A DNA stretch of 64,000 nt. Origin: Crambe crambe (lineage: Eukaryota; Porifera; Demospongiae; Poecilosclerida; Crambeidae). Positions 47,850 to 60,300 of this stretch are shown here, in pieces. The stretch covers positions 7,165,205 to 7,229,204 of the forward strand of contig OZ004588.1 in the NCBI GenBank assembly GCA_963924555.1, written 5' to 3'. Numbering within the stretch: the stretch's first letter is position 1; every line of letters starts with the position of its first letter. The notes beneath the pieces were generated by a model. It worked only from the letters and a program-made list of their open reading frames with translations. It ran no database searches and was not told where the DNA came from. Made by a program: the position numbers and the translations under genes.

Positions 47850-48155
47850 GGCTGTCTACAATCACTGGACTGGACTGGTGGACTGCTTAAAAGCATGAAA
47901 ACCCATTTATAGTGATGATGTGCATTATAGCTGCAACTCTCCAATGGCTGTTTTACTGCAGCATGCTAAGCTTAGCCATAGTTTGGCAAAAAAATTTGTG
48001 GAATGTAGGAAACAGAAGTGCAATAGGCAAGAGAGAGGGTCACTCTATTATTACAAAACTGCTTATTCTTCATCACAAGCTTTCTCACATGCGAAATAGT
48101 TGTATGTTTTAGGTCAGTCTAGTCCACCAGTCCAGTCCAGTGATTGTAGACAGCC
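47850..48155. mobile_element. MITE with ~35-bp terminal inverted repeats (C)
   Basis: GGCTGTCTACAATCACTGGA at the left is repeated inverted at the right end; the inverted repeats run about 35 bp. The flanks carry a likely target duplication CCTCCCT. The element is non-coding. The same insertion is present in copy D (62647-63032), so it predates the C/D duplication. Confidence 0.75.
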
Positions 48156-48197
48156 ATCCTCCCTTGTAAATAGTACAATTAGTAATTAATAGCTCAC

Positions 48198-48261
48198 CAG
48201 CTTCTTCTCTTGTCTTTCAGCCATGGTAGCAACTAGCTTGTCACCTCAACAACTTGTTCCA
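48198..48261 (-). CDS. First coding exon, copy C
   Basis: Acceptor cttattcttctag at the right, then a 37-nt untranslated part, then ATG (48224-48222) and nine codons MAERQEKKL before donor GTGAGC. It ends in phase 0, matching the phase-0 microexons and junction exon. The context around the ATG (GCTACCATGG) is a strong Kozak-like start. Another untranslated exon probably lies upstream. Confidence 0.68.
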
Positions 48262-49440
48262 CTAGAAGAATAAGAGTTGCAAGCTAAGCAAAGTCACTCT
48301 GAAAGCAAGAAATCTCGGAACCCATTATCAACCTGTAAGAGACCTCCCTGGTGATCTTCAAATTAGTTATCCTTTGAGCTGTAGTTTTCAGATGCATGTC
48401 CTTATTAGCTAATGTGGGAGTGTTATTTTACATACACTCTGTCAGGAGCCTCACTATTCTACGGAACAAATGAAACAGAACGGTTCCGAGACCCTATTTC
48501 ATATGGAATTTCACTGCGCATGTACAGGAGCATCCCTGATTAGTAGCACCTGTGTGTGCATATTGGAGAATCAAGGAATAATGCTGAAGATTTAAGATTC
48601 TAAGCATACAAGGTCTTAGGAGGTAATATTGAGCGACAACTTTACTACATTTTGCATGCATGACACATCAACTTGATGATCTAATGGCTGCAGAGCAGCT
48701 AACCTTCTTTAGAAAGAGCATTTTCTCTGTTAGCTAACTCTTTACTATAAACACCAGGAAACAAGTAATAGGTACCTAACATGATGCTATACAAAATTCA
48801 CTAGCATTATAATTTTAATAACTTCAAAAAAAATCTGCACAGGGCCAGAAAGCTAGATTTCGAGTGTTGTATACTCCTATCATGTGCACAAACTAGTTTA
48901 CAGCCAAGTATACAAACCAAGTATACAAGAGTATACCAAGTATATGAACCAAGTATACAAGAGTATACCAAGTATATGAACCAAGTATACAAGAGTATAC
49001 CAAGTATATGAACCAAGTATACAAGAGTATACCAAGTATACAAACCAAGTATACAAGAGTATACCAAGTATATGAACCAAGTATGCAAGAGTATACCAAG
49101 TATATGAACCAAGTATACAAGAGTATACCAAGTATATGAACCAAGTATACAAGAGTTAACCACATGTACACTCAAGTTTACACCAAAGTATACAGTACAT
49201 AGCAGAGAATGTTCGAATACCACTTATTTCAGAGAGCACGTAAAGTTCTCAATGACAAGACAGTGCATTACACACTTTTACCATCTTAATTGTGCATGCG
49301 CATAAGCTTGTGCATTGAAAATTCTGTTTATGAAATAGGATCCTGGAACCATTCCGTTCTGTTCCGTTCCATGGAATGAGGCCCAAACTCAGCAAGTATA
49401 TGGAAGGGGAGGAGTTTTACACCCCTCTAGTTCGCTTGCT
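48262..49440. other. Spacer between units C and D
   Basis: Holds likely 5' sequence of copy C, then a minisatellite (48903-49155) and a microsatellite. Minus-strand frames of 84-138 codons through the minisatellite are repeat artefacts. No gene was recognised. Confidence 0.4.
48903..49155. repeat. 32-bp minisatellite
   Basis: About eight copies of a 32-bp unit made of CCAAGTATACAAGAGTATAC followed by CAAGTATATGAA, with point differences. Confidence 0.9.
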
Positions 49441-49521
49441 ACATACATACATACATACATACATACATACATACATACATACATACATACATACATACAT
49501 ACATACATACATACATACATA
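49439..49521. repeat. ACAT microsatellite
   Basis: About 20 ACAT repeats at the start of the unit-boundary module. The same place has only 2-4 repeats in the other units. Confidence 0.95.
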
Positions 49522-50065
49522 CCTGCATAGATGTGATCTTATTAAGGTGATTGTGGAGAAGCTTCCTGTTTGACCCCTCCCCCTCCCCAAGTAGAACCTG
49601 TAGAGAAAGAAATTTATTTTTGTGGTTTGTGTCCCTACAGCCACATGTAGTCAACTAGCTATGTGGATGCTGAGGGGCAATTTCCTCTGTTTAAACTTTA
49701 AATTGATCTTACCTCAAAAAGATGTACAAGTAGCAATAGAGTCACTTCTCCACACCTCACAGCAACTGACTAATAGGTATTTTCTGTAACTTGAGTTGAA
49801 ATACAAAAAAAGGGGTGGATCTAATAATGAATATCATTAAAAAGTCACATGTGCCTAATCACATGACTTATGATTATGATAAGGGTCAGGACTACTAGAG
49901 TAATATGAATATGCAATATTGAGTACAGAGTATTAAGTTTGAAATTCATTATTAGTGCTACAGCTCCAGTTGCTAGTAACTACCAACAACACTAGCTATA
50001 GACTATGCAGTAGTAAGTGGCAGGGGAAAGTTCAGTTATCTGAAAAAGGTTTTCTCAAGCATTCT
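49522..50065. other. Unit-boundary module of copy D
   Basis: Matches 6030-6550 in part. No gene was recognised. Confidence 0.4.
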
Positions 50066-50158
50066 TCATTGTCGTCCCAGTTCCTTTCTCTTCTCCAGGA
50101 AATCCTCGTACCCAAAAACAGCCTTCCTCATCGTCTCCAGGAACTGAGGCACTCCAGT
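50066..50158 (-). pseudogene. Unrecognised charged-helix fragment, inverted copy (D)
   Basis: Minus-strand FLETMRKAVFGYEDFLEKRK, the same orientation as in B and opposite to A and C. It is truncated at the end. Confidence 0.35.
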
Positions 50159-50375
50159 CAAACAAACAAATAAACAAACAAACAAATAAACAAACAAACA
50201 AACAAACAAACGAATGAGCATACAAACTATAACATTTGATTTGACTGCAAGCAAATCTTCATGAAGTCAGACATGAACATCATTAATGCTTCATTCTGTT
50301 CTTTGAATGACACAACAAATAGAATCCTTCAGAGTCCTCTCTCTGTATTATTTTGTGTTGTCCCTCCCCCCACAG

Positions 50376-50449
50376 GTTTGTTAAGAGTGCAAGCAGCAGG
50401 ACTTGGAGTGGAGAGGACAGAAGATGATGAAGGGGAGGACTTCCCGTAA
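50376..50449 (+). pseudogene. PSMD3 last-exon remnant (D)
   Basis: Decayed tail like that at 23567-23640, ending GAGGACTTCCCG and TAA. Internal deletions break the reading. Confidence 0.55.
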
Positions 50450-50661
50450 TCAGAACAAGTAGGTAGTGATTTTAGAAAATAGCATTTAATTAATAAAAAA
50501 TTCTTTAACAAAAGCTGTATAAAGTGTGCATGTGGCATGTTAATATAATGTGATAATATAAAGTAATAATGTTATAAGATTATAACCAACTAGTCACTTG
50601 TAATAACTCAAGGTTTACAACTATAGTTATGTCAAGTCAGTACTCCACCAATTTGATTCCA

Positions 50662-50693
50662 TTAGGCTGTGTCTTTCTTATCTGCAAGGTACT
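50662..50693 (-). CDS. Copy D last exon (stop)
   Basis: A 32-nt exon after ctttcaacctacag giving KYLADKKDTA and TAA. The intron before it is about 220 bp, longer than in the other copies because of an insertion near 50735-50890. Without splicing the death-domain frame ends at 50879. Confidence 0.55.
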
Positions 50694-50916
50694 CTGTAGG
50701 TTGAAAGCATATATTTTATAACCATAACTATTGTGGTAACCGAGTCGCATGGCTAGTAATAACTTTTGATTGAACTCAATGACACACAAACCATAACTAC
50801 AGCTTATAATTTATACTACAACATAAGGAAGTGACACAAAACCACAAGTGCATGCATGCATGCTTTAATTAGTGGTTATTAGTCAGTTATCACAACTATA
50901 CAGTACCAGTAGTTAC

Positions 50917-51195
50917 TTTTCCTGATCCCAGAGGCGACCCCTGTGTGACCAACGGCCTCTAGAGCTGCAGCTAGACTGGTCCAGGTGGGAGGTCCAGAGG
51001 CTTTAGTGACGTTATCATCTTTTCTCAACCATGCAGCCACAATCTCATTTGACAGACTCTCGCCTTCCATGTTTTGAAGGCGTGGATAGTACAACCCCAG
51101 TGCAGTACCCAGTCCTATCAGGTGTGCCTTGGTCAGGTTTTTCAACTGTCTAGTGACTGCATGGTGGTCATCCATTGTTAAAAACTGTGAAGAAT
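50917..51195 (-). CDS. Copy D death-domain exon
   Basis: A 279-nt exon after cttgatag encoding DSSQFLTMDDHHAVTRQLKN, TALGLYYPRLQNM, IVAAWLRKDD, PTWTSLAAALEAVG and GVASGI. The donor is GTAACT. It is very close to copy B. Confidence 0.8.
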
Positions 51196-51250
51196 CTATC
51201 AAGATACAGACATGAACTAAAGATGATACAGCATTTTTATTATTTATTAC

Positions 51251-51679
51251 CACTTTGTTGATGTTGTTTGGGTCTCTGCAAAAACAAACAAATGAAAAAA
51301 CAGTAGCTAATTAAAAAGATTCAAACTTACTGAACTGCTGGTGTGTGATGATTCACCTTTCTCTTTAAATTCCAAATACTTAATTCTAAGTGGAATGATA
51401 TATTTTCTTTACTGCCTGAAACATGTCATGTGGCTATAGTCCTTACTTTTCTGCCACTTCTTGCATGTCAATGCACTCAAGATGGTGGATGAGGTAAGGA
51501 CGAGGAGGGACTCCAATCTGCTCCATTTCTTTGATCCAGCGATCAATCAGTATCACTGGATTTTGAACTCGATGTGTTGTCATCTCCAAGGCAATTTTAA
51601 AATCAGTGAATTTCTCCTCGAGTTTTTTAGCAACACCATTAATCTCGGAAACTGATATTGGACCAGTGGAACCATGGGA
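51251..51679 (-). CDS. Copy D three linker exons
   Basis: 51447-51679 (233 nt, three codons shorter than in the other copies), 51331-51385 (55 nt) and 51251-51275 (25 nt). GT-AG borders and phases match the family. Confidence 0.75.
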
Positions 51680-51745
51680 CTAGAGAATCATATACACATG
51701 TGCATGTTATCAATATGTAAGGCACCTATATATGATTATACGAAC

Positions 51746-53811
51746 CTTGAAAATGGCTATTTTTAGCCAGTTTTTCTGATCATTATTTAGTTCGTATATC
51801 TTGTCCTCCTGGCAGCGTAAACACGACTTGGTGGTGTATTCTGAATCCAGGAGAACTAAATGCTCGGGAGCCGGAGTGTGGGGATTACTGATTTTGCACT
51901 GGTCACAGGAAAAAGCAAAGGCCATTTTGATACCAGGGAACCATTGGCTGACTTGATCAGTGAAGCACCTTTGGATAGTGACAATTACTTTCTGACAAAG
52001 ATCAATGAATATTGGGTTGCCACTTTCTCGTGGTTTTTCACGTACAAAATCGATCTGCACAGAATGCTTGCATTCAGAAATAGTCAGTGTGTCTATCTTT
52101 GAACCAGATTGACCCAGTGTGAAAGACACTCTATTTCTGTAGATGCCATGACCAAAGGCTATGCTATAGCCCTTCTCTGTAGAAAGAGCTGTGGCCAGTC
52201 GAGTGAAGAACCCTGGGGGCAGATATTTGATATCTGGGAATACCAAATGCAATGGAGCAGCTCTCCTTTTAAGGGATGGAATATCAGTAGATACACCATT
52301 TTGTGTAACTGGAAGAGGAGGGAGTACAGAAGGAACAAAGTACTCTTTGCCCTTGAGATTATGCACTTTGCCACGAGTGTTGACTGGTGCCACTATAAGG
52401 AAATGCTTTAAGAGGTCAACTATGGACTGAGGTGGCAAGGGATCAAGCTCATCTGCTGTAGAGGCTTTCCATATTTCTGCATAGAGTGCTTCAACAAGAA
52501 TGCCACGATTTCTGAGAATGTCCCACAATCTTGGTGCTCCTTCTTTTTCAAAGCCTTCAAGAGCTAGAAGCTTGGCTATCTGCTTTATGAGCCACTGAGG
52601 GTCAGCTATGACTATAGAGCTTAAGCTGGGGATCTTGTCATAGTGAAGAAACACAGCAAGGTCGTGATAAAATTTCAAGACACTGGGAACTGAATCTTCG
52701 GGGATGGTGCAGGCTTCTGCAACTGCTACCACTTCTTTCAACGTGACATAGGGCTTGTTTTTAGCCATTCTACGCAACACCTTCCTGAAGAGAACCCATG
52801 TAAGAGGTGTATCGACCTTCACTTCATTGCTGCAAGCAAAATCATTGACAATTTGGAGAACTCTTCTGTACCCAGGATCAGCATTCTCTCCTTGCCCAGC
52901 TGTTGTGTTGTCAATGATCACTCCTTTCTCACGGACCAGGTAAGCATAATCTTTATCCTTGTACTCGGTGTACAGCAGCTCAAGAATCCTCTCTTTGTTA
53001 ACTTGTACAGTAGGATCATCACCATGGGTACCAACAGGCAAGATACGAGGATATTCAGGCATTTTAGTGATGCTTTCATTGGCATTTTTGTCAGTGAGAG
53101 TGGCATCGATGCAAGACATCCATTGCAGAAGGAGCTCTATCGTACTTTGCTCCAAAACTTGCTGTGTGGCATGACCTTGATGATGAGATAGGGATAAGCA
53201 TCGCTCGTGTAGATCTTTTCGAGCATCGAACATGAGAAAGAACATGGACTTCGATGTTAGAAAGGCTGGCAAGATGCAGAGAAAGACTTGCTGACCACCA
53301 CAATCCCACACATACAGGAACACTTCAGATTCAGGTGCTTGGATTTCAGGATGCTGCTTGGCTAATTCTATGATTTCTTCTATAATCCTTTGAGCTTCAG
53401 ATATTTCTGGGCTACTTCTCGTATGAAAGAAATGTGATATTGCAAAAGCTTGGATCCATTTTACAAAACGTGATGATTCAGTTTCTCCATGTCTTACATC
53501 ATATACCAGACGCACTAGCCCAACCAGTTCATTAGTTTCATCATCTTCAGTGACCGGCACCCAATACCCTCCACTAACACTTCCACCCTTTGCTGTATGC
53601 GTGCTGACGTCCCTTGAGGCCCCACCTTGTCCAGGTTGGAAAGTGCTGAGGTCAGCCATTTGAGTGCTGTTAACATTAGCTTCATCTGGAAGTGGTTTGT
53701 TCATCATTCCACGCTGGAAACTGCTCTTGCCTACTCCTCCAGCACCAAGGTGCACGATGCGTGCATAAGCCACACTGACTACACCACTCTTCAATGCTTC
53801 CCTGTAGTTGG
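51746..53811 (-). CDS. Copy D Roc-COR-like GTPase exon
   Basis: A 2066-nt exon (688 codons) between acceptor tgttgtgtag and the donor after TTCAAG. P-loop GAGGVGKSS, WDCGGQQ, VGTHGDD, the COR-like region and a CDQC...C group are present. Small in-frame deletions after FVKWIQ and in the ELDPLPPQS region set it apart from the others. The linker is short (TQNGVSTDIPSLKRR). The open frame and kept motifs suggest an active gene. Confidence 0.85.
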
Positions 53812-53992
53812 CTACACAACATACATGTCATCCATAACTATGGTGGTGTGTGGTATATAAGCCTACATGATGAGCATCATGGAACAGACATGTAATGGGT
53901 TTGGAAATTGAGGTATAGTTCACAAACATACTACTACTGATTGGACAGTCACATACAGACAGTGAGTCAACATTAAACAGATCAGAGTGGCT

Positions 53993-54212
53993 TGATGGGA
54001 ACCTTGGTTATCCGGACACCTTAGGCCAATACTTTATCGGATAAGTGAATAGTACAGTTTAATTATAGCTAGCACTATCAACAGTGCACGTGCTACTAAT
54101 GATCATGTGCATGAGCAAAAAATTCATTGCCAGTGCACGTATTTCTAAAACCAGATAAATTAGGTTTCTGTCTAAACAAGGTGAGGAAACCCGAGGTTCC
54201 ACTGTACAAAGT
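53993..54212. mobile_element. pogo/Tigger-like MITE in intron (D)
   Basis: Same element and place as in copies A and C. Left end GGGAACCTTGGTTATCCGGA; right end CGAGGTTCCACTG followed by TA. Confidence 0.5.
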
Positions 54213-54253
54213 TCCTCTGAATAGCTGATTAACAGGTATCATGCATTATGTAC

Positions 54254-54284
54254 CTTCCTTAATTTCTTCTTCAGTTGGTGGAGG
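54254..54284 (-). CDS. Copy D junction exon
   Basis: A 31-nt exon after cttcatgtag and before GTACAT, reading PPPTEEEIKE plus one base. It starts in phase 0 and ends in phase 1. Confidence 0.68.
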
Positions 54285-54334
54285 CTACATGAAGACAGGA
54301 TAACCATTTTGGGCAATGAAAAGTGAGAGTATAG

Positions 54335-57300
54335 GAAAACAATTAGTATTTGATAATGTTGAGATGAGACAGTTCAGAATAACTTACAACCTGAAGGAAC
54401 CAAATTCAGCATCCGTTCAGGATAATGGAGATATTGAAGGTATAGGAAAACAATCAGTGTGTAACAATGCAGAGATGAGACAGTTAAGAATAACTTACTT
54501 TCTGAAGGAACCAAATTCAGCATCCGTTCAGAATAATGGAGATATTGAAGGTATAGGAAAACAATCAGTGTGTAACAATGCAGAGATGAGACAGTTAAGA
54601 ATAACTTACTTTCTGAAGGAACCAAATTCAGCATCCGTTCAGAATAATGGAGATATTGAAGGTATAGAAAAACAATCAGTGTGTAACAATGCTGAGATGA
54701 GACAGTTCAGAATAACTTACAAACTGAAGGAACCAAATTCAGCATCCGTTCAGGATAATGGAGATATTGAAGGTATAGAAAAACAATCAGTGTGTAACAA
54801 TGCTGAGATGAGACAGTTCAGAATAACTTACAGGCTGAAGGAACCAAATTCAGCATCCGTTCAGGATAATGGAGATATTGAAGGTATAGGAAAACAATCA
54901 ATGCTGAGATGAGACAGTTCAGAATAACTTACAGGCTGAAGGAACCAAATTCAGCATCCGTTCAGGATAATGGAGATATTGAAGGTGTAGGAACAATCAG
55001 TGTGTAACAATGCTGAGATGAGACAGTTCAGAATAACTTACAGGCTGAAGGAACCAAATTCAGCATCCGTTCAGGATAATGGAGATATTGAAGGTATAGG
55101 AAAACAATCAGTGTGTAATAATGCTGAGATGAGACAGTTCAGAATAACTTACATCCTGAAGGAACCAAATTCAGCATCCGTTCAGGATAATGGAGATATT
55201 GAAGGTATAGGAAAACAATCAATGCTGAGATGAGACAGTTCAGAATAACTTACAGGCTGAAGGAACCAAATTCAGCATCCGTTCAGGATAATGAAGATAT
55301 TAAGGTGTAGGAAACAATCAGTGTGTAACAATGCTGAGATGAGACAGTTCAGAATAACTTACATACTGAAGGAACCAAATTCAGCATCCGTTCAGAATGG
55401 AGATATTGAAGGTATAGGAAAACAATCAGTGTGTAACAATGCTGAGATGAGAGAGTTCAGAATAACTTACATCCTAAAGGAACCAAATTCAGCATCCGTT
55501 CAGGATAATGGAGATATTGAAGGTATAGGAAAACAATCAGTGTGTAACAATGCTGAGATGAGACAGTTCAGAATAACTTACATCCTGAAGGAACCAAATT
55601 CAGCATCCATTCAGGATAATGGAGATATTGAAGGTATAGGAAAACAATCAGTGTGTAACAATGCTGTTATGAGACAGTTCAGAATAACTTACAGGCTGAA
55701 AGAACCAAATTCATTATCCATTCAGGATAATGTGAAGGTGTAGGAAAACAATCAGTGTGTAATAATGCTGCAGTTCAGAATAACTTACAGGCTGAAGGAA
55801 CCAAATTCAGCATCCGTTCAGGATGATGGAGATATTGAAGGTATAGGAAACAATCAGTGTGTAACAATGCTGAGATGAGACAGTTCAGAATAACTTACAG
55901 GCTGAAGGAACCAAATTCAGCATCCGTTCGGGATAATGAAGATATTGAAGGTGTAGGAAACAATCAGTGTGTAACAATGCTGAGATGAGACAGTTCAGAA
56001 TAACTTACAGACTGAAGGAACCAAATTCAGCATCCGTTCAGGATAATGAAGATATTGAAGGTGTAGGAAATAATCAGTGTGTAACAATGCTGAGATGAGA
56101 CAGTTCAGAATAACTTACATACTGAAGGAACCAAATTCAGCATCCGTTCAGAATAATGGAGATATTGAAGGTATAGGAAAACAATCAGTGTGTAACAATG
56201 CTGAGATGAGAGAGTTCAGAATAACTTACATCCTGAAGGAACCAAATTCAGCATCCGTTCAGGATAATGGAGATATTGAAGGTATAGGAAAACAATCAGT
56301 GTGTAATAATGCTGAAATGAGACAGTTCAGAATAACTTACAATCTGCGTCCATTTAGGATAATGGAGATATTGAAGGTATAGGAAAACAATCAGTGTGCA
56401 ACAATGCTGAGATGAGACAGTTCAGAATAACTTACAGGCTGAAAGAACCAAATTCATTATCCATTCAGGATAATGTGAAGGTGTAGGAAAACAATCAGTG
56501 TGTAACAATGCTGAGATGAGACAGTTCAGAATAACTTACAGGCTGAAGGAACCAAATTCAGCATCCGTTCAAGATGATGGAGATATTGAAGGTATAGGAA
56601 AACAATCAGTGTGTAACAATGCTGAGATGAGACAGTTCAGAATAACTTACAGGCTGAAGGAACCAAATTCAGCATCCGTTCAGGATAATGGAGATATTGA
56701 AGGTGTAGGAAAACAATCAGTGTGTAACAATGCTGAGATGAGACAGTTCAGAATAACTTACATACTGAAGGAACCAAATTCAGCATCCGTTCAGAATAAT
56801 GGAGATATTGAAGGTATAGGAAAACAATCAGTGTGTAACAATGCTGAGATGAGACAGTTCAGAATAACTTACAGACTGAAGGAATTAAATTCAGCATCCG
56901 TTCAGGATAATGGAGATATTGAAGGTGTAGGAAACAATCAGTGTGTAACAATGCTGAGATGAGACAGTTCAGAATAACTTACAGACTGAAGGAATTAAAT
57001 TCAGCATCCGTTCAGGATAATGGAGATATTGAAGGTGTAGGAAACAATCAGTGTGTAACAATGCTGAGATGAGACAGTTCAGAATAACTTACATACTGAA
57101 GGAACCAAATTCAGCATCCGTTCAGAATAATGGAGATATTGAAGGTATAGGAAAACAATCAGTGTGTAACAATGCTGAGATGAGATAACTTACATCCTGA
57201 AGGAACCAAATTCAGCATCCGTTCAGGATAATGAAGGTGTAGGAAACAATCAGTGTGTAATATTGAAGGTGTAGGAAACAATCAGCGTGTAACAATGCTG

Positions 57301-60300
57301 AGATGAGACAGTTCAGAATAACTTACAGGCTGAAAGAACCAAATTCATTATCCATTCAGGATAATGTGAAGGTGTAGGAAAACAATCAGTGTGTAACAAT
57401 GCTGAGATGAGACAGTTCAGAATAACTTACAGGCTGAAGTAACCAAATTCAGCATCCGTTCAGGATGATGGAGATATTGAAGGTATAGGAAAACAATCAG
57501 TGTGTAACAATGCTGAGATGAGACAGTTCAGAATAACTTACAAGCTGAAGGAACCAAATTCAGCATCCGTTCAGGATGATGGAGATATTGAAGGTATAGG
57601 AAAACAATCAGTGTGTAACAATGCTGAGATGAGACAGTTCAGAATAACTTACAGGCTGAAGGAACCAAATTCAGCATCCGTTCAGGATAATGGAGATATT
57701 GAAGGTATAGGAAAACAATCAGCACGTAACAATGCTGAGATGAGACAGTTCAGAATAACTTACAGACTGAAGGAACTAAATTCAGCATCCGTTCAGGATA
57801 ATGAAGATATTGAAGGTGTAGGAAACAATCAGTGTGTAACAATGCTGAGATGAGACAGTTCAGAATAACTTACATACTGAAGAACCAAATTCAGCATCCG
57901 TTCAGAATAATGGAGATATTGAAGGTATAGGAAAACAATCAGTGTGTAACAATGCTGAGATGAGGCAGTTCAGAATAACTTACATCCTGAAGGAACCAAA
58001 TTCAGCATCCGCACAGGATAATGGAGATATTGAAGGTATAGGAAAACAATCAGTGTGTAACAATGCTGAGATGAGACAGTTCAGAATAACTTACAGGCTG
58101 AAAGAACCAAATTTATCATCCATTCAGGATAATGTGAAGGTGTAGGAAAACAATCAGTGTGTAACAATGCTGAGATGAGACAGTTCAGAATAACTTACAT
58201 CCTGAAGGAACCAAATTCAGCATCCGTTCAGGATAATGGAGATATTGAAGGTATAGGAAAACAATCAGTGTGTAACAATGCGATGAGATAACTTACATCC
58301 TGAAGGAACCAAATTCAGCATCCGTTCAGGATAATGGATATGTTGAAGGTGTAGAAAAACAATCAGTGTGTAACAATGCTGAGACGAGACAGTTCAGAAT
58401 AACTTACAGGCTGAAGCAACCAAATTCAGCATCCGTTCAGGATAATGAAGGTGTAGGAAACAATCAGTGTGTAACAATGCTGAGATGAGACAGTTCAGAA
58501 TAACTTACAGGCTGAAAGAACCAAATTCATTATCCATTCAGGATAATGTGAAGGTGTAGGAAAACAATCAGTGTGTAACAATGCTGAGATGAGACAGTTC
58601 AGAATAACTTACAGGCTGAAGGAACCAAATTCAGCATCCGTTCAGGATGATGGAGATATTGAAGGTATAGGAAAACAATCAGTGTGTAACAATGCTGAGA
58701 TGAGAGAGTTCAGAATAACTTACAGGCTGAAGGAACCAAATTCAGCATCCGTTCAGGATAATGGAGATATTGAAGGTATAGGAAAACAATCAGTGTGTAA
58801 CAATGCTGAGATGAGATAACTTACATCCTGAAGGAACCAAATTCAGCATCCATTCAGGATAATGGATATGTTGAAGGTGTAGAAAAACAATCAGTGTGTA
58901 ACAATGCTGAGATGAGACAGTTCAGAATAACTTACAGGCTGAAGCAACAAAATTCAGCATCCGTTCAGGATAATGAAGGTGTAGGAAACAATCAGTGTGT
59001 AACAATGCTGAGATGAGACAGTTCAGAATAACTTACAGGCTGAAAGAACCAAATTCATTATCCATTCAGGATAATGTGAAGGTGTAGGAAAACAATCAGT
59101 GTGTAACAATGCTGAGATGAGACAGTTCAGAATAACTTACAGGCTGAAGGAACCAAATTCAGCATCCGTTCAGGATGATGGAGATATTGAAGGTATAGGA
59201 AAACAATCAGTGTGTAACAATGCTGAGATGAGACAGTTCAGAATAACTTACAGGCTGAAGGAACCAAATTCAGCATCCGTTCAGGATAATGGAGATATTG
59301 AAGGTATAGGAAAACAATCAGCGTGTAACAATGCTGAGATGAGACAGTTCAGAATAACTTACAGACTGAAGGAACTAAATTCAGCATCCGTTCAGGATAA
59401 TGAAGATATTGAAGGTGTAGGAAACAATCAGTGTGTAACAATGCTGAGATGAGACAGTTCAGAATAACTTACATACTGAAGAACCAAATTCAGCATCCGT
59501 TCAGAATAATGGAGATATTGAAGGTATAGGAAAACAATCAGTGTGTAACAATGCTGAGATGAGGCAGTTCAGAATAACTTACATCCTGAAGGAACCAAAT
59601 TCAGCATCCATACAGGATAATGGAGATATTGAAGGTATAGGAAAACAATCAGTGTGTAACAATGCTGAGATGAGACATTTCAGAATAACTTACAGGCTGA
59701 AAGAACCAAATTTATCATCCATTCAGGATAATGTTGTGAAGGTGTAGGAAAACAATCAGTATGTAACAATGCTGAGATGAGACAGTTCAGAATAACTTAC
59801 ATCCTGAAGGAACCAAATTCAGCATCCGTTCAGGATAATGGAGATATTGAAGGTATAGGAAAACAATCAGTGTGTAACAATGCTGAGATGAGATAACTTA
59901 CATCCTGAAGGAACCAAATTCAGCATCCGTTCAGGATAATGGATATGTTGAAGGTGTAGAAAAACAATCAGTGTGTAACAATTCTGAGATGAGACAGTTC
60001 AGAATAACTTACAGGCTGAAGCAACCAAATTAAGCATCCGTTGAGGATAATGAAGGTGTAGGAAACAATCAGTGTGTAACAATGCTGAGATGAGACAGTT
60101 CAGAATAACTTACAGGCTGAAAGAACCAAATTCATTATCCATTCAGGATAATGTAAAGGTGTAGGAAAACAATCAGTGTGTAACAATGCTGAGATGAGAC
60201 AGTTCAGAATAACTTACAGGCTGAAGGAACCAAATTCAGCATCCGTTCAGGATGATGGAGATATTGAAGGTATAGGAAAACAATCAGTGTGTAACAATGC

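Larger units (their letters stand above)
47201..48197. other. Intron between first exon and array, copy C
   Basis: Contains the plus-strand exon-like block 47677-47768 and a MITE at 47850-48155. It corresponds to 61990-63080 in copy D, including both inserts. Confidence 0.5.

Noticed and set aside
48807-49223. Three overlapping minus-strand frames of 84-138 codons
   Set aside because: Produced by the 32-bp minisatellite, which is open in all three frames.
49376-49654. Frames of repeated YIHT or YVCM residues
   Set aside because: Translation of the ACAT microsatellite.
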